From Dehalococcoidia bacterium (GTDB lineage: Bacteria > Chloroflexota > Dehalococcoidia > Lucifugimonadales > Lucifugimonadaceae), in assembly GCA_028285005.1 (NCBI GenBank), contig JANQQP010000026.1, positions 1 to 40,315 of the forward strand: 40,315 nucleotides of DNA. The letters are read 5' to 3'. This document shows, piece by piece, positions 8,992-17,130 of this stretch. The notes under the pieces were generated by a model. The model saw only the letters and a program-made list of their open reading frames with translations, was not told the DNA's origin and did no database searches. A program made the position numbers and the translations under genes. Each line of letters starts with the position of its first letter. Position 1 is the first letter of the stretch.

Positions 8992-9489
8992 ATGCCCGAA
9001 TCCTCTACGATCACTGAAGAGATGCGGTCCCATATCGGGGTCGAGTCAACTCCCGCCACCTACGAAGTGAGTCGCTGGGACATCGGCCGCTTCGCATGCG
9101 CCATTGGCGACGACAATCCACTCTACGCAGACGAAGTAGCAGCAAGGGAATCGGCTATTGGCGGCATGATCGCGCCGCCCACGATTCTCCGCTCATTTCT
9201 CCCCGGCGCATCGCCGAAACCGTTCCCGGAGCCCTTCGCCCACATCCTCGACGCAGGTAGCAACTACCGTTTCTTTCACCCCGTGCGCGTGGGCGACTCC
9301 ATCACTGTCGTGCGTTCCCTGAAAGAGCTCTTCACCAAGACCGGACGGCTCGGCGAGATGCTCTTCAAGGTGCAGGAGATCACCTACACGAACCAGCTCG
9401 GCCAAGTTGTTGCCACGCAGGAGACGACGACCATCACGTTTGGCGAGCCTGACCCGGAGTCAGGCGGCACGCTGGTGGGGACGGTTTAG
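8992..9489 (+). CDS. FAS1-like/MaoC N-terminal-type dehydratase subunit
   Basis: This hot-dog-fold protein (165 residues from the ATG) belongs to the FAS1-like dehydratase group (MaoC_dehydrat_N). It has the early YEVSRWDIGRFACAIGDDNPLY segment and the central GSNYRFFHPVRVGDSI. Members pair with a catalytic MaoC protein to make a heterodimeric (R)-specific enoyl-CoA or enoyl-ACP hydratase, as in mycobacterial HadAB. The catalytic Asp/His motif is degenerate here (GDDNPLYAD lacks the His), as expected for the non-catalytic partner. Alternative start: GTG at 8983, 13 nt after GGGAG. The gene is 2 bp upstream of the catalytic subunit gene, which indicates co-translation. Confidence 0.85.
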   Translation: MPESSTITEEMRSHIGVESTPATYEVSRWDIGRFACAIGDDNPLYADEVAARESAIGGMIAPPTILRSFLPGASPKPFPEPFAHILDAGSNYRFFHPVRVGDSITVVRSLKELFTKTGRLGEMLFKVQEITYTNQLGQVVATQETTTITFGEPDPESGGTLVGTV

Positions 9490-9491
9490 CC

Positions 9492-9968
9492 ATGTCACCA
9501 CGTTTGAAGAGTGGGCAGCACAAACCATCGGCCGGGAAGCTGAAGACCCTCTGGTTCGAAGACGTCAGCGAGGGCGACGAGCTGCCACCGCTGGCGATCA
9601 ACCCTGACACCCGGCAGCTCGTCATGTACGCCGGCGCATCCGGCGATTTCCAGCCGATTCACTACGACAAGGACGTTGCGCAGAAGGCAGGCCACGATGC
9701 CGTCATCATCCACGGCGCGCTCAAGAGCGCATGGCTGGCGCAGATGGTCACTGACTGGATTGGCGATTCCGGCTGGATGCGCGAGTTCTCGGTGCAGTAC
9801 CGCGGCATCGATTATCTCGACCGCAAGATCTGCCGCGGCCGCGTGACCGGCACGCGTACCGAAGATGGCGCAGGTCTCGTAGAGCTAGAACTCGCACTGG
9901 AAGACGAAGCCGGCGAGGTCACAACACCCGGTAAGGCCGTGGTCGAGTTGCCGCGCAGAGACGCGTGA
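9492..9968 (+). CDS. MaoC-family (R)-specific hydratase, catalytic subunit
   Basis: The 158-residue hot-dog protein carries the hydratase-2 motif ASGDFQPIHYD at about residues 49-59, with the Asp and His that activate water for addition to trans-2-enoyl-CoA. The segment DAVIIHGALKSAW that follows is the family's overhang helix. With the upstream FAS1-like subunit it should form a heteromeric enoyl thioester hydratase/dehydratase. GGGGACGG precedes the ATG. The gene is convergent with the MenC/NSAR-like gene, and a double SDR dehydrogenase gene lies 1.2 kb further on. Together these could do successive beta-oxidation steps. The substrate chain length is not predictable. Confidence 0.9.
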   Translation: MSPRLKSGQHKPSAGKLKTLWFEDVSEGDELPPLAINPDTRQLVMYAGASGDFQPIHYDKDVAQKAGHDAVIIHGALKSAWLAQMVTDWIGDSGWMREFSVQYRGIDYLDRKICRGRVTGTRTEDGAGLVELELALEDEAGEVTTPGKAVVELPRRDA

Positions 9969-9979
9969 CAGCTCTCGAC

Positions 9980-11086
9980 CTACTCCGCAACCAACGACCG
10001 TGACTGCACGGTGTACCGCTCGAGCAGGTCCTCATCCGGCTCTGGTAATCCGTCGGTGAACGGCAGCATCGTCTTCTGGTCAGTCAGCTCAATCTCCGGC
10101 TTGCCCAGGTCGTGCTTGTAGAAACGTGACGATGGAAAGAGATCGCCCGGGTAGAGGAAGTTGGGCAGAGTCGCCAGCTCAACACAGATCGCCGAGCCAA
10201 CTGCGCTCTCCAGCATCCCTCCGACCCAGACCGGCACGCCCGCGTCACGGCAGATGTCGTGGATTCTCACAGCGTTCGCCAGCCCGCCAACTCGTCCCGG
10301 CTTGATGTTCACGAACTCGCACGCACCAACGGTCAGCGCATGCTCGACCGCCCGCACACTGTTCACACTCTCGTCCAGGCAGATTGGCGTCTCGATCATG
10401 CCGGCAAGCTTCGCGTGGTCCAGTACGTCGTCATTCGCAAGCGGCTGCTCGATGAACTCCAACTTGAACTGGTCCATCCGCTTGAACAAATCGGCATCGT
10501 CCAGCGTGTATCCGCCGTTGCAGTCGATGTGGATGCGAATTTCCGGGAAGGTTGATCGCACAGCTTGCAGCATCTCGAAGTCCCAGCCCGGAGCGGCCTT
10601 CAGCTTCACCCGAGGAAAACCAGCATCGATCGCGTTCTGGATGTTCCCGAGCAGCATGTCGAACGAATCCTGGATACCGAAATCGGCGCCGGCCTGGACC
10701 TCTCGTGCCGTTCCACCCAGCAACTCGTGCAGCGGCCTACCGGTGTGTTTTACCTGCAGCGTCCACCACGCGATCTCTATCGCCGCCTTCGCGAACGGAT
10801 TGCCCTTGAAGAGATCGAGCCGATCATTGAGCGCATCCGCCGACTCGAACTCCTGGCCGATGATCCGTGGTCCGAAGAACTCAGCGACGTTTAGGAAGAC
10901 GCTCGCCGCGGATTCGGGGCTGTATGTTGGCATCTGCAGCGGCGCCGACTCTGACCACGCCTCGTGGTCCTCGCTTGTAGCCCGCACCAGCACCGAGTGA
11001 ATTTCGTGGTCCTCGCCATACGCGGTGCGCCACGGGTACTTCAGCGGCATCGCCACGTGGTAGACGTCAAGAGATTGAATTCGCAT
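9980..11086 (-). CDS. Enolase-superfamily enzyme, MenC class II/N-acylamino acid racemase-like
   Basis: This muconate-lactonizing-subgroup enzyme (368 residues) has all catalytic elements: the KxK motif Lys161-Leu-Lys163, metal ligands Asp188 (DCNGGY), Glu213 (EQPL) and Asp238 (LDES), and the opposite-face Lys262 (NIKPGRVGG). This matches o-succinylbenzoate synthases and N-succinylamino acid racemases, which share an active site. No menaquinone genes are adjacent, so racemase or another acid-sugar or dipeptide chemistry is as likely. I start at the ATG at 11086, where homology begins (MRIQSLDVYH). An upstream start at 11158 would add 24 unrelated residues. The gene is divergent from the double SDR gene. 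Marine Chloroflexota are known for multiple enolase-superfamily paralogues. Confidence 0.9.
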   Translation of the reverse strand: MRIQSLDVYHVAMPLKYPWRTAYGEDHEIHSVLVRATSEDHEAWSESAPLQMPTYSPESAASVFLNVAEFFGPRIIGQEFESADALNDRLDLFKGNPFAKAAIEIAWWTLQVKHTGRPLHELLGGTAREVQAGADFGIQDSFDMLLGNIQNAIDAGFPRVKLKAAPGWDFEMLQAVRSTFPEIRIHIDCNGGYTLDDADLFKRMDQFKLEFIEQPLANDDVLDHAKLAGMIETPICLDESVNSVRAVEHALTVGACEFVNIKPGRVGGLANAVRIHDICRDAGVPVWVGGMLESAVGSAICVELATLPNFLYPGDLFPSSRFYKHDLGKPEIELTDQKTMLPFTDGLPEPDEDLLERYTVQSRSLVAE

Positions 11087-11191
11087 GGCCGGAGATTCTA
11101 TTACGCAGCCGGCCGCCGCAGACGCGTAAGGCTGCGCTAGACTGCCTCGACCAAACACGAATTCCTACCTCTCTCCCGCAGGATCAAACCA

Positions 11192-13021
11192 ATGCCGTCG
11201 CACTCACCAGCACTCGAAAACAAAGTCGCCGTCGTCACAGGCGCAGGCCGAGGCATCGGCCGGGCAGTCGCCGAAGAGTTGGCACGCAATGGCGCGAAAA
11301 TCATCGTCAACGACGCTGGAGTAGCGCTGGACGGCACGGCCGAAGCTGGCACACCGGCAGACGAAACGGTCTCTGCCATCAAGGCCGCCGGTGGCGAAGC
11401 GACTCCGGTCCTCGAAAACGTTGCGACATGGGAAGGTGGACAGCGCATCGTCGAAGCAGCTGTCGACACCTTCGGCGGCATCGACATCATCGTCACCGCA
11501 GCGGGGATCCTGCGCGACCGCATGATCTACAACATGACTGAGCAGGAGTGGGACGACGTTATTGCCGTCCACCTCAAGGGCACAGCTTCGGTCGCCCGCC
11601 ACGCCGCACCGATTTTTCGGCAGCAGCGAGGCGGCCGCATCATCACCTTCTCGTCCGAATCGGGCCTCGTCGGCTTCCCTGGTCAGGCCAACTACGGTGC
11701 AGCCAAATCCGGCATCGCAGGCTTTACCAAGGTCCTCGCCAAAGACCTCGGCAAGTACGGCGTCACCTCCAACTCCATCGCGCCTCGAGCCGCCACACGT
11801 ATGGTCGACTCCATCCCTGACAAGGCGAAAGACGCGCTGCGAGAACAGGGTCTTTTGCCGGCGAAGGGCGAGATGGCGTGGGAGCCAGAGGACGTTGCGC
11901 CGTTCGTCGCATTCCTCGCCTCCGACTACTCGGCGCCCATTAACGGCCAGGTCTTTCTCGTCTACGGCGGCACAGTCACGCACCTCTCGCTGCCGCACCG
12001 CACAAAGACCATCTACAACCCGAATCCACCCGGACAATGGGAGTTATCCGACCTCGACTCGCTAGCTCCCCGGCATCTTGTTCCCGAGCTGAACGGCGAT
12101 CAAAAGCCCGGACCTGCGAAGCGACTCGACGGCAAAGTTGCTGTCGTCACAGGCGCGGGTCGAGGTATCGGCCGAGGCGTGGCGAAGAAGCTAGCCGCAG
12201 AAGGCGCATCGGTGGTCGTCGCGGACATCGGCGCGGCGCTCGACGGCGCTGGCAACGACACCTCACCGGCGGCCATGGTTGTTGAGGAGATCAGCGAACT
12301 CGGTGGCAAGGCTGTTGCGTGCTACGAGAGCGTGGCCGAGATGGAGGGCGGGGCGAACATCGTCAAGACCGCCATCGACAACTTCGGCCGGCTCGACATC
12401 GTCGTCACCGCGGCCGGGATCCTGCGCGACCGCATGATCTTCAACATGACCGAGCAGGAGTGGGACGATGTCATTGCCGTTCACCTCAAGGGCACCTTCT
12501 CGGTGGTGCAGCCGGCGGCGCAGGTCTTCAAAGAGCAGGGCACAGGCCGCATCATCACCTTCAGTTCCGTCTCCGGGCTCTACGGCTACGGTGGCCAGTC
12601 GAACTACGGCGCAGCCAAAGACGGCATCGCCGGGTTCACACGAGTCGTTGCGAAGGACCTCGCACGGTTTGGCGTGACGGCGAACGCTATCTCGCCTGGC
12701 GCGCAGACCCGGATGACGGACAGCATTCCGGATTCGACCCGCTCCCGCCGCGCCGGTGAGTTTCTGCCGCCGCCCGATGGCACGCTCACCAACGACCCCG
12801 ACGACGTTGCGCCGATGATCGCGTGGCTTTCTTCGGACGAAGCGGCGGGCGTCACCGGCATGATCTTCCACACCGTCGGAAACCGCGTCAGTGTCATGAA
12901 CCATCCGGAGCCAACCCGCTCCATCCACAAAGACGGCCGCTGGACCGTCGAAGAGCTGGCCGGCATCTTCCCCGAAACAATAGGCATGGACCTGATCAAC
13001 CCAGCCCCACCGCAGGAGTGA
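11192..13021 (+). CDS. Tandem two-domain short-chain dehydrogenase (MFE-2-like dehydrogenase)
   Basis: The 609-residue protein is two complete SDR domains in one chain (about 9-265 and 312-590). Each has the cofactor loop TGAGRGIG (16-23; 320-327), a catalytic Ser (about 155; 459) and Tyr-x3-Lys (Tyr168/Lys172; Tyr472/Lys476). Both contain AAGILRDRM followed by WDDVIAVHLKGT. That segment closely resembles the (3R)-hydroxyacyl-CoA dehydrogenase domain of peroxisomal MFE-2, whose fungal form (Fox2) also has two tandem SDR units. In both domains the usual NNAG reads TAAG. A ribosome site (AGGAT) precedes the ATG. The likely role is NAD-dependent oxidation of (3R)-hydroxyacyl-CoA, possibly with the nearby hydratase pair. 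The cyclase-like gene starts 4 bp after its stop. Confidence 0.92.
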   Translation: MPSHSPALENKVAVVTGAGRGIGRAVAEELARNGAKIIVNDAGVALDGTAEAGTPADETVSAIKAAGGEATPVLENVATWEGGQRIVEAAVDTFGGIDIIVTAAGILRDRMIYNMTEQEWDDVIAVHLKGTASVARHAAPIFRQQRGGRIITFSSESGLVGFPGQANYGAAKSGIAGFTKVLAKDLGKYGVTSNSIAPRAATRMVDSIPDKAKDALREQGLLPAKGEMAWEPEDVAPFVAFLASDYSAPINGQVFLVYGGTVTHLSLPHRTKTIYNPNPPGQWELSDLDSLAPRHLVPELNGDQKPGPAKRLDGKVAVVTGAGRGIGRGVAKKLAAEGASVVVADIGAALDGAGNDTSPAAMVVEEISELGGKAVACYESVAEMEGGANIVKTAIDNFGRLDIVVTAAGILRDRMIFNMTEQEWDDVIAVHLKGTFSVVQPAAQVFKEQGTGRIITFSSVSGLYGYGGQSNYGAAKDGIAGFTRVVAKDLARFGVTANAISPGAQTRMTDSIPDSTRSRRAGEFLPPPDGTLTNDPDDVAPMIAWLSSDEAAGVTGMIFHTVGNRVSVMNHPEPTRSIHKDGRWTVEELAGIFPETIGMDLINPAPPQE

Positions 13022-13025
13022 GGAT

Positions 13026-13760
13026 GTGACCACTAACCAACTGAATCCTGGGATCTATTTCAACAGCAGCCTGCTGCCCAACGCCAGTTGGGCGTACGTT
13101 GCATGGATCGACGTGATGGGGACGGCCAACACTCTACAGCTTCGATCTATCAGTGTCGCGTCGAATTTCATCATGAAGCTCCAAATTGCCGCGTTGGACG
13201 CAAACAACGCCCTGCAGAACAACTTGGCTCTATATCCGATGATCGATGGCGTTTACTGCGTGTCCGAAGACCAAACATCGATGTTTACGTTTATCGCCAA
13301 CTTATATGCGAACCTCGCTCAACATTTTCAACTCGCAAGTCAGCAGGGCTATAGATTCCTCATCCGAGGCGGCATTTCCTACGGCTCGGTGATGCACGGT
13401 AAGGACACCGTAGGTGGGTCGGCCATACTAGATGCGGCACCCGAGCACCGATCTCGTATGTTAATTGGCGCGCCACTAGCGGAGGCTTACGACGCCGAAC
13501 GCACTGCGCCTCCGTTCGGAATGGCAATAGCTGCGCCAGCCCGGAGTTTTGCGCCCAGCGGCCACCAACCGCTTGTCGGTCCGTTTCTTGAGTGGTGGAG
13601 GATATTCGGCGCTGGTGCGTGGCATGAACAACAGGCACAGCAACTGAAGCCGCTGTTGATTGCCGAAATCGATGACCTAGCGACGAACTCAACATACACA
13701 GGCTATCCTGCGGCCAGCGCTGCAAAGCACAAATCGCTTATTTCGCAGTACCTTCCTTGA
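13026..13760 (+). CDS. Class III nucleotide-cyclase-like protein, orphan
   Basis: This 244-residue soluble protein looks like a single class III cyclase domain. WIDVMGTANTLQ aligns with the FxDIxGFTxL strand (metal Asp29), YPMIDGVYC supplies a second metal Asp (Asp74), FLIRGGISYG matches the R.GI..G segment, and IGAPLAEAYDAE matches the GxxVNxAARLE segment. Both metal-binding aspartates are present, so synthesis of a cyclic nucleotide is possible. The purine or pyrimidine preference cannot be read. The GTG start has a perfect AGGAG (13014-13018) that overlaps the end of the double SDR gene. Sampled 60-base rows are 45-48% GC, against 67% in the SDR gene, suggesting transfer. No TIR, transmembrane or cyclic-nucleotide-binding effector is adjacent. 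Confidence 0.7.
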   Translation: MTTNQLNPGIYFNSSLLPNASWAYVAWIDVMGTANTLQLRSISVASNFIMKLQIAALDANNALQNNLALYPMIDGVYCVSEDQTSMFTFIANLYANLAQHFQLASQQGYRFLIRGGISYGSVMHGKDTVGGSAILDAAPEHRSRMLIGAPLAEAYDAERTAPPFGMAIAAPARSFAPSGHQPLVGPFLEWWRIFGAGAWHEQQAQQLKPLLIAEIDDLATNSTYTGYPAASAAKHKSLISQYLP

Positions 13761-13830
13761 GCGTTTCGAAATCGGGGCTTTGCGGATCGCAAAATGAATA
13801 GTCCGATTCCGTTTGCCACCACCACAACCA

Positions 13831-15342
13831 ATGCCCACACCCTCCTACATAGGCGTTGACGTCGGGACCTCCTCCATCAAGGCGGTGGTTGTTTCGGCCG
13901 ATGGCGAAGTGCTCGCAACCGCGGACGCGCCGCAGACCGTCGCTGTTCCCGCACCCGGCTGGGCCGAGCAGAACCCCGAAGACTGGTGGCAGGGCACCAT
14001 CACTGCAGTCAGCGCGGCCGTCAGCCAGGTCGAATCTTCATCACAGATCGCTGGCATCAGCCTCTCCGGCCAGATGCACTCACTCGTTGCACTCGACCAG
14101 GCGCAGCAGGTCATCCGCCCCGCCATCCTGTGGAACGACGTCCGCACTTCTGAGCAGTGTGACTACATCTTCGAAACCGTCGGCCCGTCCCGCCTCATGG
14201 AGATGTGCGGCAACCCGGCGCTCGAAGGCTTCACCGCAACCAAGCTGCTGTGGCTGCGGCAGCACGAGCCGGAGAACTACGCCCGCATCAAGACCATCAT
14301 GCTCGCCAAGGACTACATCCGTTTCAGGATGACCGGCGAGATTGCGACTGAGCCGTCGGACGCTTCCGGAACGCTGCTGTTCGACGTCCGCCGTCGCGGC
14401 TGGTCGTCCGAGATGTGCAGCCTGCTCGGCATCGATCCCTGGATGCTGCCTCCACTGGTCGAATCGACCGCCGTTGCCGGCATCATCACCGCCGAAGCTG
14501 CTGCCGAGTTGAACGTCCCAGCGGGCACACCGGTCGCGGGCGGCGGTGCCGACAACGCCTGCGCGGCGTCGGGCTCAGGAGTCGTCGCTCCCAGCACGAT
14601 GCTCGTCACGGTTGGCACATCTGGAGCCGTGGTCGCTCCGACCGCGCAGGCTTCCACCGACCCAGGCATGCGTATCCACTCGATGGCGCACGCTGAACGC
14701 GACATCTGGTATCTGATGGGCGTGGTGCTGTCGGCAGGCGCAGCACTGGCGTGGTGGCGAGGCACGGCCGCCAACGGCTCGGACGCGCCGACCTTTGACG
14801 ATCTTGTGAACGCAGCCGCTGCGGTCCCGCCGGGCAGTGAAGGCCTGACGTTCCTGCCGTACCTGACCGGTGAACGCACTCCGCACGCCGACGCCGCGGC
14901 ACGCGGCGTCTTCGCAGGGATGAACGCTGCACACACGCAGGCGCACATGACACGTGCCGTGCTCGAAGGCGTCGCATTCGCTCTCAAGGATTCGGTCCAG
15001 TTGATGCGGCCACTCGGCGCAGTGCCCGACAGCGCGGTGCTGGTCGGTGGCGGCGCACGCAGCGCAGTGTGGCGACAGATCATCGCCGACACCCTTGGGC
15101 TACCGCTTAAGACGGTCGGGCCCGCCGAAGGAGCGCCGCTTGGGGCAGCGATGCTGGCGGCTGTCGCAACCGGCCGGTTCAGTTCGGTGGCAGAAGCTGG
15201 AAAAGCGTGGCTGCATCCTGAAGGCCAGACCGACCCGAGCCCCGAGACGGCAGATGCCTACGAAACCGCCTACCAACGCTACGTCTCGCTCTATCCAGCA
15301 CTTGAAGAGTGGTTCGCCAGGGCCGCCGGGACTCCGCTCTAG
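13831..15342 (+). CDS. xylB: Xylulokinase (FGGY family)
   Basis: This kinase phosphorylates D-xylulose to xylulose 5-phosphate, which enters the pentose phosphate pathway. Numbering from the ATG at 13831 (503 residues, near the usual 480-510), the phosphate-binding loop is VDVGTSSIK (9-17). LSGQMHSLV (78-86) carries the substrate-contacting Met-His, LWNDVRTSEQC follows, and the catalytic base is Asp241 in GGADNACAA. The C-terminal ATPase part has VLVGGGARSAVWRQI and the adenine-site GAPLGAAMLA. A TTG at 13813 is a less likely start. No xylose isomerase or sugar transporter is adjacent. The stop shares a CTAG palindrome with the stop of the convergent ggt gene. Confidence 0.95.
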   Translation: MPTPSYIGVDVGTSSIKAVVVSADGEVLATADAPQTVAVPAPGWAEQNPEDWWQGTITAVSAAVSQVESSSQIAGISLSGQMHSLVALDQAQQVIRPAILWNDVRTSEQCDYIFETVGPSRLMEMCGNPALEGFTATKLLWLRQHEPENYARIKTIMLAKDYIRFRMTGEIATEPSDASGTLLFDVRRRGWSSEMCSLLGIDPWMLPPLVESTAVAGIITAEAAAELNVPAGTPVAGGGADNACAASGSGVVAPSTMLVTVGTSGAVVAPTAQASTDPGMRIHSMAHAERDIWYLMGVVLSAGAALAWWRGTAANGSDAPTFDDLVNAAAAVPPGSEGLTFLPYLTGERTPHADAAARGVFAGMNAAHTQAHMTRAVLEGVAFALKDSVQLMRPLGAVPDSAVLVGGGARSAVWRQIIADTLGLPLKTVGPAEGAPLGAAMLAAVATGRFSSVAEAGKAWLHPEGQTDPSPETADAYETAYQRYVSLYPALEEWFARAAGTPL

Positions 15343-17039
15343 ACTGCGCCTGCGAACGCCGGCTTGTTTCGGGGCGCTACGCCTGACCGCATCACGCCGT
15401 TCGCGTCCACCTCGATGCCATTGGCCTCGGTGAACGGCCAGAGCAGGTAGTTCTCGGGCTGCCGCAAAACGCGGTGGCCGCGTCCCTCCAGATCGGCGAT
15501 CATCGATGCGCCGAAGCGGTCGTCGAGCATCGGGTCGTCCGACTCCACATGCATCCTCGGAGCCTCGATAGCGTCCTGCATCGACATGCCGAAGTCGATC
15601 ATGTTCGAGACGATCTGAGCGACGGCCGGCCAGATGCGTCTGCCGCCCGAGCCGCCCACGACGAACTCGACCATCCCGTTGCGGCTCACAATCGTCGGGC
15701 ACATGTTGTTCAGGGCGCGCCCCAGCGGCACGATGGAGTTCACGGTTCCCGGCACCGGGCACGCCCAGCCCATGGCGTTGTTAAGCATGACGCCCACGCC
15801 CGGGTTCACGACGCCGGAGTAGCCCATGTTGGTCTGCGTCAGCGCCACAGCGTTCCGTTGCGAGTCCACCACTGAGACGTGAATCGTGCCTCGGTCACGC
15901 ATCTGCCCGGCAGGCTCCGGGAAGTCGGCGGGTCGGTCTGTGCCAGTAATTGACCACGGATCGCCCGCCTCGTAGTCGCTGCGCTTCTCCATTGTTATCT
16001 CGGCGGATCTGAGACGGGCATAGGCGACATCAAGCAGCGACGACATTGGAAAGTCCGAGATCTTCGACGAGCCCATGAAGCTGAACCGGTCAATCGCCGC
16101 CAGCCTGGTCGCCTCGACCTGCATGTGCAGCCAGTCCGCAGACCCGCGCTTCATGCTCGGCACATCAAAATTCTCGATGATCTTCAGGATCTCAAGCACA
16201 GTCGGGCCGCCGTTGGGACCGGGCATCGTGCTGACCTGGTGACCCCGGTAGTGAGCCGTTTCAGCGGCCTCATGCACGATGGGCTCGTACTGTTCGAAGT
16301 CCGACACCCGCAGCAGCCCGCCGTTCGCCTCCATGTCCTTACTGATCAACTCGGCGATCTCGCCTCGGTAGAAAGCGTCCGGCCCGCCCGAGGCGATCTT
16401 CTTCAGCGTCTCGGCGTGTTCCCGCTGCACCAGCCGCTGGCCGATCTTCAGCGGCCGTCCGTGCGGGAAGTAGATCTCAGCCGTCTCAGGAAACGCCTGT
16501 AACACCTCGCTGCGGTCGATCGTCGCCAGGATGAAGTTGCCCTCGACCTCGAACCCTTCTTCGGCGTGCCGAATCGCCGGCTCCAGTGCCTGCGACAGGC
16601 TGATCGTGCCCCAAAGCTCAAGCGCTTTGGCGAGTCCGGCGACGGTGCCCGGTATCGAGACGGAACGATAGCCCTGCTCGTTCTCCTGGTTCTTGACGGC
16701 GGGGACGGAAAATGTGCGAGAGAAGCCCTGGCCGCCTGCGCCGGACTCCAGCTCGTACATGTCCGGTGTTGCGAGACCGGGCAGCTGCATTCCGTAGTCG
16801 ATGGCCTGCGCTGGCTGGTGCGCCATCTGCACGACGATCAGCCCACCGCCACCAATGCCGTTCCAAAGTGGCTGCACCACGCCGATGGTGAACGCTGCGG
16901 TGACGGCGGCATCCACCGCGTTGCCGCCGCGCCGCAGCACCTCGATGCCTGCCTTCACGGCCAGCGGGTGCTGAGTTGTGACCATCCCCTTCGAGGACTC
17001 GATTACCTCGTGGCCAATGAGTTTCCGGCTAATTCTCAT
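15339..17039 (-). CDS. ggt: Gamma-glutamyltransferase
   Basis: This N-terminal-nucleophile hydrolase (566 residues) cleaves or transfers gamma-glutamyl groups, usually after export. It has the early GNAVDAAVTAAFTIGVVQP segment, the tetrapeptide-like GxGGGG loop near 62-66, and GPNGGPT before the processing site. The maturation nucleophile is Thr385 in GTIHVSVVD, which would split the precursor into large and small subunits. The small-subunit segment NNAMGW and the oxyanion-loop VVGGSGGRRIWPAV are present. I see no clear signal peptide at this start, so it could be a cytosolic paralogue; many Chloroflexota homologues are annotated this way. It is convergent with xylB, sharing four bases, and precedes the ThuA-like gene on the reverse strand. 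Confidence 0.93.
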   Translation of the reverse strand: MRISRKLIGHEVIESSKGMVTTQHPLAVKAGIEVLRRGGNAVDAAVTAAFTIGVVQPLWNGIGGGGLIVVQMAHQPAQAIDYGMQLPGLATPDMYELESGAGGQGFSRTFSVPAVKNQENEQGYRSVSIPGTVAGLAKALELWGTISLSQALEPAIRHAEEGFEVEGNFILATIDRSEVLQAFPETAEIYFPHGRPLKIGQRLVQREHAETLKKIASGGPDAFYRGEIAELISKDMEANGGLLRVSDFEQYEPIVHEAAETAHYRGHQVSTMPGPNGGPTVLEILKIIENFDVPSMKRGSADWLHMQVEATRLAAIDRFSFMGSSKISDFPMSSLLDVAYARLRSAEITMEKRSDYEAGDPWSITGTDRPADFPEPAGQMRDRGTIHVSVVDSQRNAVALTQTNMGYSGVVNPGVGVMLNNAMGWACPVPGTVNSIVPLGRALNNMCPTIVSRNGMVEFVVGGSGGRRIWPAVAQIVSNMIDFGMSMQDAIEAPRMHVESDDPMLDDRFGASMIADLEGRGHRVLRQPENYLLWPFTEANGIEVDANGVMRSGVAPRNKPAFAGAV

Positions 17040-17066
17040 ATCGATCTCTTAAATGGCGCGTCAATT

Positions 17067-17096
17067 TCTCACCCCGAGCGAAGTCGAGGGATCTGG
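17067..17096. repeat. Diverged type A repeat unit
   Basis: The stretch around CCCCGAGCGAAGTCGAGGGA is a diverged copy of the type A unit seen intact at 22.85 kb. It stands alone between the ggt start and the end of the ThuA-like gene, without the hairpin units that accompany other copies. Confidence 0.7.
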
Positions 17097-17130
17097 GCGT
17101 GATCAGCGAACGTCTCAAGCCTGTCCGAAC

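Noticed and set aside
10161..11000. A 279-codon open frame antisense to the MenC/NSAR-like gene
   Set aside because: It is Ser- and Pro-rich, matches no family pattern and mirrors a gene with all catalytic residues. Such frames are a side effect of GC-rich codons.
12263..13033. A 256-codon open frame antisense to the second SDR domain
   Set aside because: A similar antisense frame exists under the first domain because the domains are duplicates; there is no ribosome site and no family match.
13026..13760. A complete Pycsar phage-defence system
   Set aside because: Only the cyclase-like gene is present; there is no adjacent TIR or transmembrane effector, so a system cannot be claimed.
14313..15092. 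A 259-codon open frame antisense to xylB
   Set aside because: The forward frame encodes a complete xylulokinase; the antisense product has low-complexity Ala/Pro/Ser composition.
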